Source of the DNA: Promethearchaeota archaeon
GTDB lineage: Archaea; Asgardarchaeota; Lokiarchaeia; Sigynarchaeales; SOKP01
Assembly (NCBI GenBank): GCA_019894735.1
Contig: JAGXOB010000003.1
Location: 5,618 to 69,617 of the forward strand
Direction of reading: 5' to 3'
DNA: 64,000 nucleotides
The translations under genes and the position numbers were made by a program. The notes beneath the pieces are model-generated. The model was not told the DNA's origin. It did no database searches and worked only from the letters and a program-made list of their open reading frames with translations. How positions within the stretch are numbered: the first letter of the stretch is position 1; the number at the start of each line of letters is the position of its first letter. Shown here in pieces: positions 9,791 to 17,185 of this stretch.

Positions 9791-10702
9791 TTAAGTTAAC
9801 ACATCGTATAGTCGATATTGGAACTTTCCAAGTTTGCCACCATAATTACCAGCACTGATTTTATTAACACCCGGAATTTGAACAGCTGCTTGAATTCCTA
9901 ACTTCATTGCTTTTTTGATGACATCTTCGGTAGCACCATCTAGAATTACTTCATATACACAATTATCCTTCTCTCCTAATAATGAACCTTCAATTTTATT
10001 ACGGATAGTAGGGCAGAGAGGATCGTTTGTTGATGCGTTTAAAAAACTATATTGCGATCCCACTTTAGAACCAGATCGGGCAATTCCCCCCGGGAAAGGG
10101 GTAATCACATTCTCTACATCTTTAATGGCGTCTATTGCTTTTTCAGCTGCTTCTAAAGCGGCTTCTTGTGTTTCACCAAATATTAAAAAATTTCCTCCTG
10201 CGATTCCTTTTCCAACTTTAAAATTACTTTGAACTATGAATTCCCCATCCATAACTGGAATTTTCCACGCTTCAAAATTATAGCGTCCTTCCACTTTTTC
10301 TTCAAATTTATCGCCAAAGAATTTAAGTTTATACCCTGTTTTTATTTCAAACTCTTTTTCAGGGTCGAGAGAACTATTTAATGCGTCAAAACAAGCAGTA
10401 GTAGGACAAGTTAATACACATTGCCCAATTCTATTTAATAATACTTGATCCATTTTATCTTTTTTAGTTTTAAAAAACATCAACACAGCTCCCGGACGTT
10501 TATCGGGAGTCTCATTTTCAGAGACGACTATATCCACACCAGCTTCTGAATCACAGTGGATTGTCGAAGTACCATAACCCGTTGCGATTTGACTAGCAAT
10601 TTTAACCCATTTTTCATTTATTGCAGTCACTAAAATTCTTGTAAAAACAGCTCCAAAGGCTTCACAGAAAGTATCCTCAATTTCTACTCCATTTAATTCC
10701 AT
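9791..10702 (-). CDS. ftr: Formylmethanofuran--tetrahydromethanopterin formyltransferase
   Basis: 303 residues, close to the usual ~297 of Ftr. It transfers the formyl group between formylmethanofuran and H4MPT, giving N5-formyl-H4MPT, in the archaeal methyl branch of the Wood-Ljungdahl pathway. The N-terminus MELNGVEIEDTFCEAFGA is the family signature. Other conserved blocks are TGYGTSTIHCDSEAG near residue 41, RIGQCVLTCPTTACF near 90, and the Gly/Asn-rich C-terminal lobe (ISAGNYGGKLGKF). It is divergent from the Mtd gene across a 174-base AT-rich spacer, so the two C1 genes may share a control region. It converges with the surface-protein gene upstream. Confidence 0.96.
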   Translation of the reverse strand: MELNGVEIEDTFCEAFGAVFTRILVTAINEKWVKIASQIATGYGTSTIHCDSEAGVDIVVSENETPDKRPGAVLMFFKTKKDKMDQVLLNRIGQCVLTCPTTACFDALNSSLDPEKEFEIKTGYKLKFFGDKFEEKVEGRYNFEAWKIPVMDGEFIVQSNFKVGKGIAGGNFLIFGETQEAALEAAEKAIDAIKDVENVITPFPGGIARSGSKVGSQYSFLNASTNDPLCPTIRNKIEGSLLGEKDNCVYEVILDGATEDVIKKAMKLGIQAAVQIPGVNKISAGNYGGKLGKFQYRLYDVLT

Positions 10703-10876
10703 TTTTTATCAATATTTCTATTTTGTAATTCAAATCCTAATATTTATTATAAATTTTAATAGAACGCAATAATATATAAAATTTTTACGAAAAAAACTAA
10801 AAATTTTAATTAATTAGCAATTTAAAAAATTCATAGTAGATCTCTTTGATTTTTAGTAAATTTAAAGTTGTCAAAA

Positions 10877-11716
10877 ATGAGTGAAGAAAAATTTTTAAAG
10901 ATTGGCATTCTAAAAAACGGAACGATTGGTTCCTCGTTATTACTTGCTTTTTTATTGGATGAAAGGGCTGAAGCTACTCGAATTAAAGTGCGAGAAGTCA
11001 CCTCGGGAGCGAAGATGAACCCCCCAGAGGAATGCGTAGAAACTATGAAAAAATTGTTGGAATTTGAACCGGAGTTAATATTAATGTCCAGCCCAAACGC
11101 GGCATTAAAAGGACCGAAAGCAGCAAGAGAATTAGCAGGAAATATTCCTACAATTGTAATCTCTGATGCTCCAGCAAAAAAGGCCATCGAAGAATTTAAG
11201 GAAAAAAATATGGGTTATATTATCGTAGGCTGTGATTCTATGATAGGAGCAAGACGTCCATTTCTAGACACTATTGAGATGAGTTATTTCAATTCTGATC
11301 TGTTAAAAGTTCTTTCGATTACTGGTGTGTTTAATATAATAACTAATGAATTAAATAATGTCATAATAGATATGTTAGATGGTAAGACTCCTATTTTACC
11401 TCAAATTGAAATTAATGCCACTAACGCTACGGAGGCAGCAGGTTTTTCAAACCCTTACGCCCAAGCTAAAGCTATTGCAGCTTTCGAATTAGCAGCTTCA
11501 GTATCTAAGATTACGGGAAGAGCGTGCTTTGTTTTAAAAGATAGAGCCGATTATATGCCTTTATTAGCTGCATCTCACGAAATGATGAAAACTGCTGCTG
11601 AATTATGCATACAAGCTAGAGAAATAGAAAAATCTAACGATACAGTATTGAGAACACCTCATCATGCTAAGCAACATCTTTTAACCAAGAGAAAACTCCA
11701 CGAAAAAGAAGTTTAA
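10877..11716 (+). CDS. mtd: F420-dependent methylene-H4MPT dehydrogenase
   Basis: Mtd interconverts methenyl-H4MPT and methylene-H4MPT using coenzyme F420. The N-terminus KIGILKNGTIGSS matches the family's first strand and loop. The blocks TSGAKMNPPE, LMSSPNAALKGPKAARE and ISDAPAKKA follow in order, and the C-terminus contains TGRACFVLKDRADYMPLLAASHEMMKTA in the family pattern. From the ATG at 10877 it has 279 residues, the usual length. A TTG three codons upstream (10868) is also possible but adds nothing conserved. It is divergent from ftr. It coexists in this window with a second, unrelated NAD(P)-type methylene-H4MPT dehydrogenase. Confidence 0.95.
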   Translation: MSEEKFLKIGILKNGTIGSSLLLAFLLDERAEATRIKVREVTSGAKMNPPEECVETMKKLLEFEPELILMSSPNAALKGPKAARELAGNIPTIVISDAPAKKAIEEFKEKNMGYIIVGCDSMIGARRPFLDTIEMSYFNSDLLKVLSITGVFNIITNELNNVIIDMLDGKTPILPQIEINATNATEAAGFSNPYAQAKAIAAFELAASVSKITGRACFVLKDRADYMPLLAASHEMMKTAAELCIQAREIEKSNDTVLRTPHHAKQHLLTKRKLHEKEV

Positions 11717-11807
11717 TTATTATTAAAATATATTTTTTAAAAAATTCTTATTTTTTTAATTTCTTAAAATAGGCAAAAAAAGTACTAAAAAAATTAAGGG
11801 AATCCTC

Positions 11808-12068
11808 TCAAAACATTTTTTGGATTCTCTTTATCTCAGATTTTAATAAAAATATCAAGGTTTCTATATATTGTCTATTAAATGAGTCGTTCTCACGAAT
11901 AGCATTATACGCATTTAAATATTCATTTAATTGCGTTTCTTTTTCAATTAATTCCGCTTCAAAGTAACCTCGAGCAAATTCAGATGTAAATTCACTTTTA
12001 GATGATAAAATGATTTTATCTCCAAAACTATTTACTTCATTAACCAAACATATCACCATTGTGTACAC
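11808..12068 (-). CDS. Small protein of unknown function downstream of cdc48
   Basis: 86 residues, mostly predicted helical. The central part (FARGYFEAELIEKETQLNEYLNAYNAI) is amphipathic and the end is basic (KSEIKRIQKMF). No family was recognised. It starts about 24 bases after the cdc48 stop on the same strand, so it is probably the last gene of that transcript. That position could mean a Cdc48 adaptor or a partner of the C1 genes; either is speculation. It is followed by a T-rich convergent spacer before mtd ends. Confidence 0.5.
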   Translation of the reverse strand: MYTMVICLVNEVNSFGDKIILSSKSEFTSEFARGYFEAELIEKETQLNEYLNAYNAIRENDSFNRQYIETLIFLLKSEIKRIQKMF

Positions 12069-12092
12069 CTTTTAATTTTTAATTAATTTTTT

Positions 12093-14366
12093 TTATCTGT
12101 AAATATCTTCGACTGTTTCTTTAATAGTTTCTTTATAAGCCATTTTAGCATTATTAGCGCTTAATTGTACTTTCTCTATTGCTTTTTCAAAATCAGCTTG
12201 AGAAATTCTAACCTTTTTATATGAATCAGGATTTTGAGTATCTATATTTTCGTCAATAACACCTCTGCGAATGGCCAAAAGTGTGGCTTCTTCGCAGATT
12301 GCTTTTATATCCGCTCCTGTATTTCCTTCTAACCTTTCTGCTAGTTTTTCAATATCAATATTATTATCTATCGGACGATTAGTTAAGTGTATTTTAAATA
12401 TCTTAATTCGAGAGATTAGATTTGGCAATGGAACTTCTATATGCCTTCCGAATCTTCCTGAACGCAGAATGGCAGGATCGAGAATATCGGGTCTATTTGT
12501 AGCTGCTATTAAAATGACATCGATTAGTTCTTCTAAACCATCCATTTCTGTTAAAAATTGCGCTACAACTTGTTCATTAACCCTTGAACTTGAAGATATA
12601 GACCTTCTTGCTGCGATAGCATCAATTTCGTCAAAAAAAATAATACAAGGAGCAGCCATTCTTGCTTTTCGAAATATTTCTCTTACAGCTTTAGCACTTT
12701 CACCAACCCATTTTGATAGAAATTCAGGACCCTTTACTGAAATAAAATTTATTTCTGTTTCATGGGCAAGCGCTTTAGCCATTAACGTTTTACCCGTCCC
12801 AGGAAGACCAAATACTAAAATTCCATTAGGGGGTCTTGATTTCATATGCTTATAGAATCCCGAGTACTTAAATGGCCATTCAACAACTTCTCTTAATTGT
12901 TGCTTTGCGTCTTCTAATCCCCCAATATCTTCCCAAGTTTCAGTTGGTTGCGTAATGAATACTTCTCTTAATGCAGATGGCTCAATACTATTTAATGCTG
13001 TAATAAAATGTGTCATTTTGATTATTAATTTATTTAAAATTTCTTCCGGTATAGGTTTAGCTAAGTCAATATTAGGTATTATCTCTCTTATCGCAAGCAT
13101 AGCTGCCTCTTTGCATAATGCTTTTATATCCGCACCGACAAAACCATGAGTTTTTTCAGCAATAAGATTTAGATCAATATCCACATTTAGAGGCATTCCT
13201 CGAGTATGGATCAATAAAACTTCATAACGGCCTTTAGTATTAGGTACTTTTATTTCAATTTCTCTGTCAAAGCGCCCTGGTCTTCTTAGTGCTATATCAA
13301 TATCATTTACTTTATTCGTTGCACCAATGACTACGACTTCACCTCTCCCTTTTAAACCATCCATAAGAGATAAAAGTTGAGCGACAACTCTTGATTCTAC
13401 ATGATCTTTATTTTCATCCCTTTTATGAGCAATTGCATCTAATTCATCGAGAAAAATAATAGAGGGGGCATTAATTTTTGCTTCTTCAAATCTTTTTCGA
13501 AGATTTTCTTCACTTTGACCAAAAAATTTGCTCATTATTTCAGGTCCACTTATGTTTATAAAATAAGCATCAGTCTCATTAGCAACTGCTTTTGCTAGTA
13601 ATGTTTTACCTGTACCTGGAGCCCCATAGAGTAGAACTCCTTTTGGAGGATCAATTCCAATTCTTTTAAAAAGTTCAGGATGTCTAATAGGTAGTTCAAT
13701 CATTTCTCTAATCTTTTGAATCGTATCCTCTAAACCCCCTATATCCTCGTACGCTATTTTTCCCTGAATTTTTTGTAATCTCTGTTCTAAATCACTAATT
13801 CCTTCATATATTATTTCTTTTTTTTTAATTTCATTAATTTCTTGAGTTGATTTTTCACTAAATAATATTTTTGTATCAAGTCGAATTTTAACCGCTTCAG
13901 CATTAGGAGTGTAATTAACGACTACAAGGTCAATTCTGCGTGCCATAGCGTAAAAAATTAAGCTATCTCCTTTTGTTATAGCCCGATTTTCTAATTTTCT
14001 AGCTAAACCTTGAGGATCTCGTGGGATCAATGAATTGTCTAACCCTGTAAAGGTTATTGTATTGGCAATATCTACACTAATTTTTTTAATTTCAACAAGG
14101 TCATCAATTGAGGCTCCTAAATTTCGTCTTAGGGAGGGATCCATACGAATAATCTTTTTTCCTTTATCTTCATTTTTTCCTGTTGACAAAGAAGCAACAG
14201 TTTTTTTATTTACTACAGGATGGATGATTTTAATTACATCACCTACCTTAAGATTTAAATTTGAAACTATCTCTGGGTCTATTCTTACAATACCTCTCCC
14301 TGCGTCTTCTTTGAATGCGTCTTTAATCCTTACTTTCCTCACAATCACATCAATATTCTCAACCAT
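12093..14366 (-). CDS. cdc48: Cdc48/p97/VAT-type double AAA+ ATPase
   Basis: 757 residues with the full VAT/Cdc48 layout: N-domain (double-psi barrel, ~1-190), D1 and D2 AAA+ modules. D1 has Walker A GAPGTGKT at 248-255, Walker B IIFLDELDAIA and sensor/arginine-finger region RRPGRFDREIE. D2 has GLPGTGKT at 520-527, Walker B IIFFDEIDAIAARR and RSGRFGRHIE. The hexamer uses ATP to unfold or extract proteins, usually upstream of the proteasome. There is no obvious C-terminal HbYX motif (ends VEDIYR, whose penultimate Tyr only partly fits). It lies 57 bases after an MtdA/B-like dehydrogenase gene in a run of five minus-strand genes, an unexpected setting. Confidence 0.96.
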   Translation of the reverse strand: MVENIDVIVRKVRIKDAFKEDAGRGIVRIDPEIVSNLNLKVGDVIKIIHPVVNKKTVASLSTGKNEDKGKKIIRMDPSLRRNLGASIDDLVEIKKISVDIANTITFTGLDNSLIPRDPQGLARKLENRAITKGDSLIFYAMARRIDLVVVNYTPNAEAVKIRLDTKILFSEKSTQEINEIKKKEIIYEGISDLEQRLQKIQGKIAYEDIGGLEDTIQKIREMIELPIRHPELFKRIGIDPPKGVLLYGAPGTGKTLLAKAVANETDAYFINISGPEIMSKFFGQSEENLRKRFEEAKINAPSIIFLDELDAIAHKRDENKDHVESRVVAQLLSLMDGLKGRGEVVVIGATNKVNDIDIALRRPGRFDREIEIKVPNTKGRYEVLLIHTRGMPLNVDIDLNLIAEKTHGFVGADIKALCKEAAMLAIREIIPNIDLAKPIPEEILNKLIIKMTHFITALNSIEPSALREVFITQPTETWEDIGGLEDAKQQLREVVEWPFKYSGFYKHMKSRPPNGILVFGLPGTGKTLMAKALAHETEINFISVKGPEFLSKWVGESAKAVREIFRKARMAAPCIIFFDEIDAIAARRSISSSSRVNEQVVAQFLTEMDGLEELIDVILIAATNRPDILDPAILRSGRFGRHIEVPLPNLISRIKIFKIHLTNRPIDNNIDIEKLAERLEGNTGADIKAICEEATLLAIRRGVIDENIDTQNPDSYKKVRISQADFEKAIEKVQLSANNAKMAYKETIKETVEDIYR

Positions 14367-14423
14367 TTTATTCCCCTCTAAACTAACTAATAAATCAATA
14401 AAAAAAATTAAAAATTTAAGAAT

Positions 14424-15437
14424 TTACATCTTAGATAACAATTTTTTAGCAACTTCGAACGCATAGTTATAATCAAATACCTTTGTACCTTTAGTTTTTG
14501 TTGCTTCTTTTAATATTTCTCCCTCCGAATTTGCTTTTAAACGCCCTAATGCTAATGCTCCGATTCCAAAAATTCCTGAATAAATTTCTTCATTATCGTG
14601 TTTTGGTCTTAGTCCTTCAATTCCATAAGGGGGAACTAAATTGATATCTACTACAATTTTCTTACCTTCCAACCTTTCCATTAGATCGCTTGATAAAATT
14701 TCAACACCAGCAGCAGCTAGAGACCAGATAATATACGCGTCTTTAGCAACATCATATCTTTGTTGTTTTCCAGGCGCAAAAATCCCTTTAATCTCGGTTG
14801 CATCCTCTCCAGCTTCTTCGGTTAATTCTTTAGCAAGATTTTTTATAAATTCTTCGTTCGATTTATCCCATGTTTCAACTAAAAATGTATTCAACCCTTC
14901 TCTTGCTGCTAATATGGCAGCAATTCTAGCAACTGGGCCTGCCCCGTAGATTACGACTTTTTCTCCTTTTAAATCACTAATATTATATATATTTTTAGCA
15001 TCGTATAAAGTCTTAGCTACAACTGCAGAAGCAGTAGTATGAGAACCCCTTGGATCTATTATTACGGGACATTCAAATGGAGGTACTAAGGATTTAATAA
15101 CTTTCTTAGCGATTTTTTCACCTTCCGCTACATTAGATCCACCAATAAAAAATGTTGTAGGTGCTTTAGGTTTACGTGAAAATATAGCATCTTGGACAAG
15201 TTTAGGAACTTGATCCGCCGTCATTCTACTTATTGGCACAACAATATCAAAACCAGCGTCGTAAGCCATGTTAATGTCAAACGGAGAAGCGTTATCATCC
15301 GTGTCAAAAAAATAACAAATCTTATCTGAGGTTTCCTTTTTCTTTATTTTAATTGGCGTCAATTCTATTATTGATTTTTTACCAAGAATACTTTCAATTT
15401 TATTTCCAATTTCATTATTTTGAGTAATTTTTCTCAT
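14424..15437 (-). CDS. MtdA/MtdB-like methylene-H4MPT (H4F) dehydrogenase
   Basis: 337 residues. The order of motifs follows MtdA/MtdB of methylotrophs: an N-terminal FFDTDDNASPFDINMAYDAG (pterin-binding domain), TTFFIGGSNVAEGEK, IDPRGSHTTASA, then a Rossmann segment VVIYGAGPVARIAAILAARE that binds NAD(P), and a C-terminal FGIGALALGRLK. Known members oxidise methylene-H4MPT or methylene-H4F with NADP or NAD; which cofactor and pterin apply here cannot be read by eye. About 40 extra residues precede the conserved start. It sits between two unknown genes and cdc48, all on the minus strand with short gaps, so co-transcription is likely. It is redox-cofactor-different from the Mtd encoded 3 kb away. 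Confidence 0.85.
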   Translation of the reverse strand: MRKITQNNEIGNKIESILGKKSIIELTPIKIKKKETSDKICYFFDTDDNASPFDINMAYDAGFDIVVPISRMTADQVPKLVQDAIFSRKPKAPTTFFIGGSNVAEGEKIAKKVIKSLVPPFECPVIIDPRGSHTTASAVVAKTLYDAKNIYNISDLKGEKVVIYGAGPVARIAAILAAREGLNTFLVETWDKSNEEFIKNLAKELTEEAGEDATEIKGIFAPGKQQRYDVAKDAYIIWSLAAAGVEILSSDLMERLEGKKIVVDINLVPPYGIEGLRPKHDNEEIYSGIFGIGALALGRLKANSEGEILKEATKTKGTKVFDYNYAFEVAKKLLSKM

Positions 15438-15489
15438 CTCACATCATTAATTAAATTATAAAATTCAAAGAAATTATTACCAAAAAAAA

Positions 15490-16221
15490 TTATTTAGATA
15501 TCTCAACTTCTACCTCTTCTTCATACTCTTTTTCGATTTCTGCGTTTTTAATAGTTCTTTTGATTTTAATCTGTTCTGTATCGATGCCTAAATCGTTTGC
15601 TAACTTATCAAGGCCTTCAAAGTGCCTTAAATCGCAAATAAATAACCCCTTTAATCTTTTCCCTTTAATCTCCTTGGCAAGGTTTAAAATATTCATCATC
15701 ATCCAAGCCTCTCTAACTTTATATCGAATTTCATCTTCTTGTGAGTCATAATCTTGTTTGAGATATTCCTTCCATAAAGCTAATTGTTGAAAAAGTTCAT
15801 CCTCGGAAGGAACACCACCGTTTTCTATAATTATCTCTTTAATTCGCTCTTCAAGTGTTTGTAGCATATTTCTGTGTTCATCCAATGCGGCAGAAAGATA
15901 AAATTCCGCATTTTCAGAGATATCAGCATGTTTAAATCGAATTCCTTTCTTTTTGAATAAGGTTTTTAGGGGATCGTTAGGGTTTAATGGGTCATTCCAA
16001 AAATTAGGTTTTTCTTCCAAAGCAAAATCAGGTGAATATTTATCTATTAAATTATCGATGAGCTGAAGATATTCTTTACTAATAAGATGTAAAGACCATA
16101 GCAAATCTTCTTTTTTTTCTTTAGGAACTTCGAACCACCAATCTATTGGAAACTCACTTTCTACCATGATAAGCTTTAGATGCTTATCTTTTAATGGCTT
16201 TAATTCTAACACTTCTGGCAT
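15490..16221 (-). CDS. Unknown protein, divergent paralog of the upstream gene
   Basis: 243 residues, no family recognised with certainty. It begins PEVLELKPLKDKHLKLIMV and has a helical middle, then a block VREAWMMMNILNLAKEIKGK, a strand GLFICDLRHFEGL and an acidic C-terminal tail (EYEEEVEVEISK). The same order of elements is found in the neighbouring product of 16245-16874 (EVLDLKSVKNKKIIAYM; LRPQWIVKKMLDFANHFEN; VVSFVHFV), so the two look like old tandem duplicates. The segment DKYSPDFALEEKP faintly recalls the start of TraB-like proteins, but I would not assign that. It precedes the MtdA/B-like gene by 52 bases on the same strand. Confidence 0.55.
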   Translation of the reverse strand: MPEVLELKPLKDKHLKLIMVESEFPIDWWFEVPKEKKEDLLWSLHLISKEYLQLIDNLIDKYSPDFALEEKPNFWNDPLNPNDPLKTLFKKKGIRFKHADISENAEFYLSAALDEHRNMLQTLEERIKEIIIENGGVPSEDELFQQLALWKEYLKQDYDSQEDEIRYKVREAWMMMNILNLAKEIKGKRLKGLFICDLRHFEGLDKLANDLGIDTEQIKIKRTIKNAEIEKEYEEEVEVEISK

Positions 16222-16244
16222 ATTTTCTCACTCCTTTTTTTTAA

Positions 16245-16874
16245 TTAAAATATAAGATTTTGAATTGTATGTTTTTTAGTATAGGAAATTACTTTTACTC
16301 CCAAATCTCTTAAATTCGTTACGACTTGAGGGCAAATATCCTCGCAAATATCCTCTTGAACAAAATGTACAAAAGAAACAACTTCATTTTCAAAATGATT
16401 TGCAAAATCTAACATTTTTTTTACAATCCACTGTGGTCTTAGCTTTAAGCTTAAAAAAATCTCTTTTTCTTGAATTTCTTCGCTTAACATGTCAATCCAA
16501 TTTTTTAGACTTTGTCCTTTATAAGATTCTTTATCACTCATACTGTCGTATTCTTCAAATAATTCATTTTGAAGTCCTTGTTTTTCAACAATTTCTTCGT
16601 AAAGATATCCCATTGCATAATCTGGAATATCTACTTGAATATATGGTATTCCAAGTTTATCTAATGTTTGTGCAAAAGGTGTTTTCTCAAATTCCTTCAT
16701 AATTACTTGAAAATCTACGGTAACAAAATTAACATCTTTCTTTTTAAGAAAATCGGTTAATCTTGATGTATCTGTATTTTGAAAATACCTACCATTTTCT
16801 TTTGAGGACATATACGCTATTATTTTTTTATTTTTTACTGATTTTAAATCCAAAACTTCCATATAATAATACAC
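16245..16874 (-). CDS. Unknown protein, first gene of the cdc48/MtdAB-like run
   Basis: 209 residues, family not recognised. It shares a plan with its downstream neighbour: an N-terminal EVLDLKSVKNKK strand-turn, alternating strands and helices, a conserved-looking LRPQWIVKKMLDFA block near residue 147, a strand VVSFVHFV, and a closing VKVISYTKKHTI. An acidic helical middle lies near residues 90-130. The start could be the fourth residue's codon region (MYYYMEVLDL has a second Met at position 5 which aligns with the start of the paralog). It is the most upstream of five co-directed genes and faces the hydrogenase operon across a 311-base divergent spacer. Confidence 0.55.
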   Translation of the reverse strand: MYYYMEVLDLKSVKNKKIIAYMSSKENGRYFQNTDTSRLTDFLKKKDVNFVTVDFQVIMKEFEKTPFAQTLDKLGIPYIQVDIPDYAMGYLYEEIVEKQGLQNELFEEYDSMSDKESYKGQSLKNWIDMLSEEIQEKEIFLSLKLRPQWIVKKMLDFANHFENEVVSFVHFVQEDICEDICPQVVTNLRDLGVKVISYTKKHTIQNLIF

Positions 16875-17052
16875 CTCTTGTATTTCAACTTTTTAAAAAA
16901 AATTCTTACCTAATTGAATTGTCATAAGCTTATAATATAAAGAATTTGACAAGAAAATTTTTTAACATATTGATAAGGAATATTATCAAAATTTTTTTCT
17001 AAACAATTTTTTTGTTAATTGAAAATCGTCATTTTTATTGATGGAATTCGTT

Positions 17053-17064
17053 GATCATATGATC
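17053..17064. promoter_or_regulatory. Perfect 12-bp palindrome, candidate operator
   Basis: GATCATATGATC reads the same on both strands. It lies 13 bases upstream of the TATA candidate and about 120 bases before the start of a gene that encodes its own winged-helix domain. A palindrome here is what a dimeric regulator would bind, but a 12-base AT-rich palindrome can occur by chance. Confidence 0.35.
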
Positions 17065-17077
17065 GATTTCAAACACA

Positions 17078-17085
17078 TTTATATA
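17078..17085 (+). promoter_or_regulatory. TATA-box candidate for the HdrA/Mvh operon
   Basis: TTTATATA matches the archaeal TATA consensus. Transcription would start roughly 25 bases downstream (near 17108), leaving a leader of about 75 bases before the ATG at 17186. Confidence 0.45.
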
Positions 17086-17185
17086 TTTTCACAACATATA
17101 ATGTCATGAAGAAAAAATAATTTGTCAAAAAATAGATTTTAACAAAATAAATTTAGAATTAAAAATTCAATAGGAAAGCTCAAAA

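Larger units (their letters stand above)
16875..17185. promoter_or_regulatory. Divergent intergenic region before the hydrogenase operon
   Basis: This 311-base AT-rich spacer separates the minus-strand cdc48 run from the plus-strand HdrA/Mvh operon. It holds a 12-base perfect palindrome and a TATA-box candidate (listed separately) on the operon side, and several oligo-T/oligo-A tracts. No open frame of note, tRNA or stable hairpin was seen. Confidence 0.5.

Noticed and set aside
12271..12855. A 194-residue frame antisense to cdc48
   Set aside because: It overlaps the conserved D2 module of Cdc48, has no homology and mirrors its codons.
14035..14466. A 143-residue plus-strand frame at the cdc48 start
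   Set aside because: Ser/Ile/Leu-rich antisense shadow overlapping the N-domain and the end of the MtdA/B-like gene.
15490..16221. TraB/PrgY-like assignment
   Set aside because: Only one short segment looks similar, and the other TraB motifs are absent.
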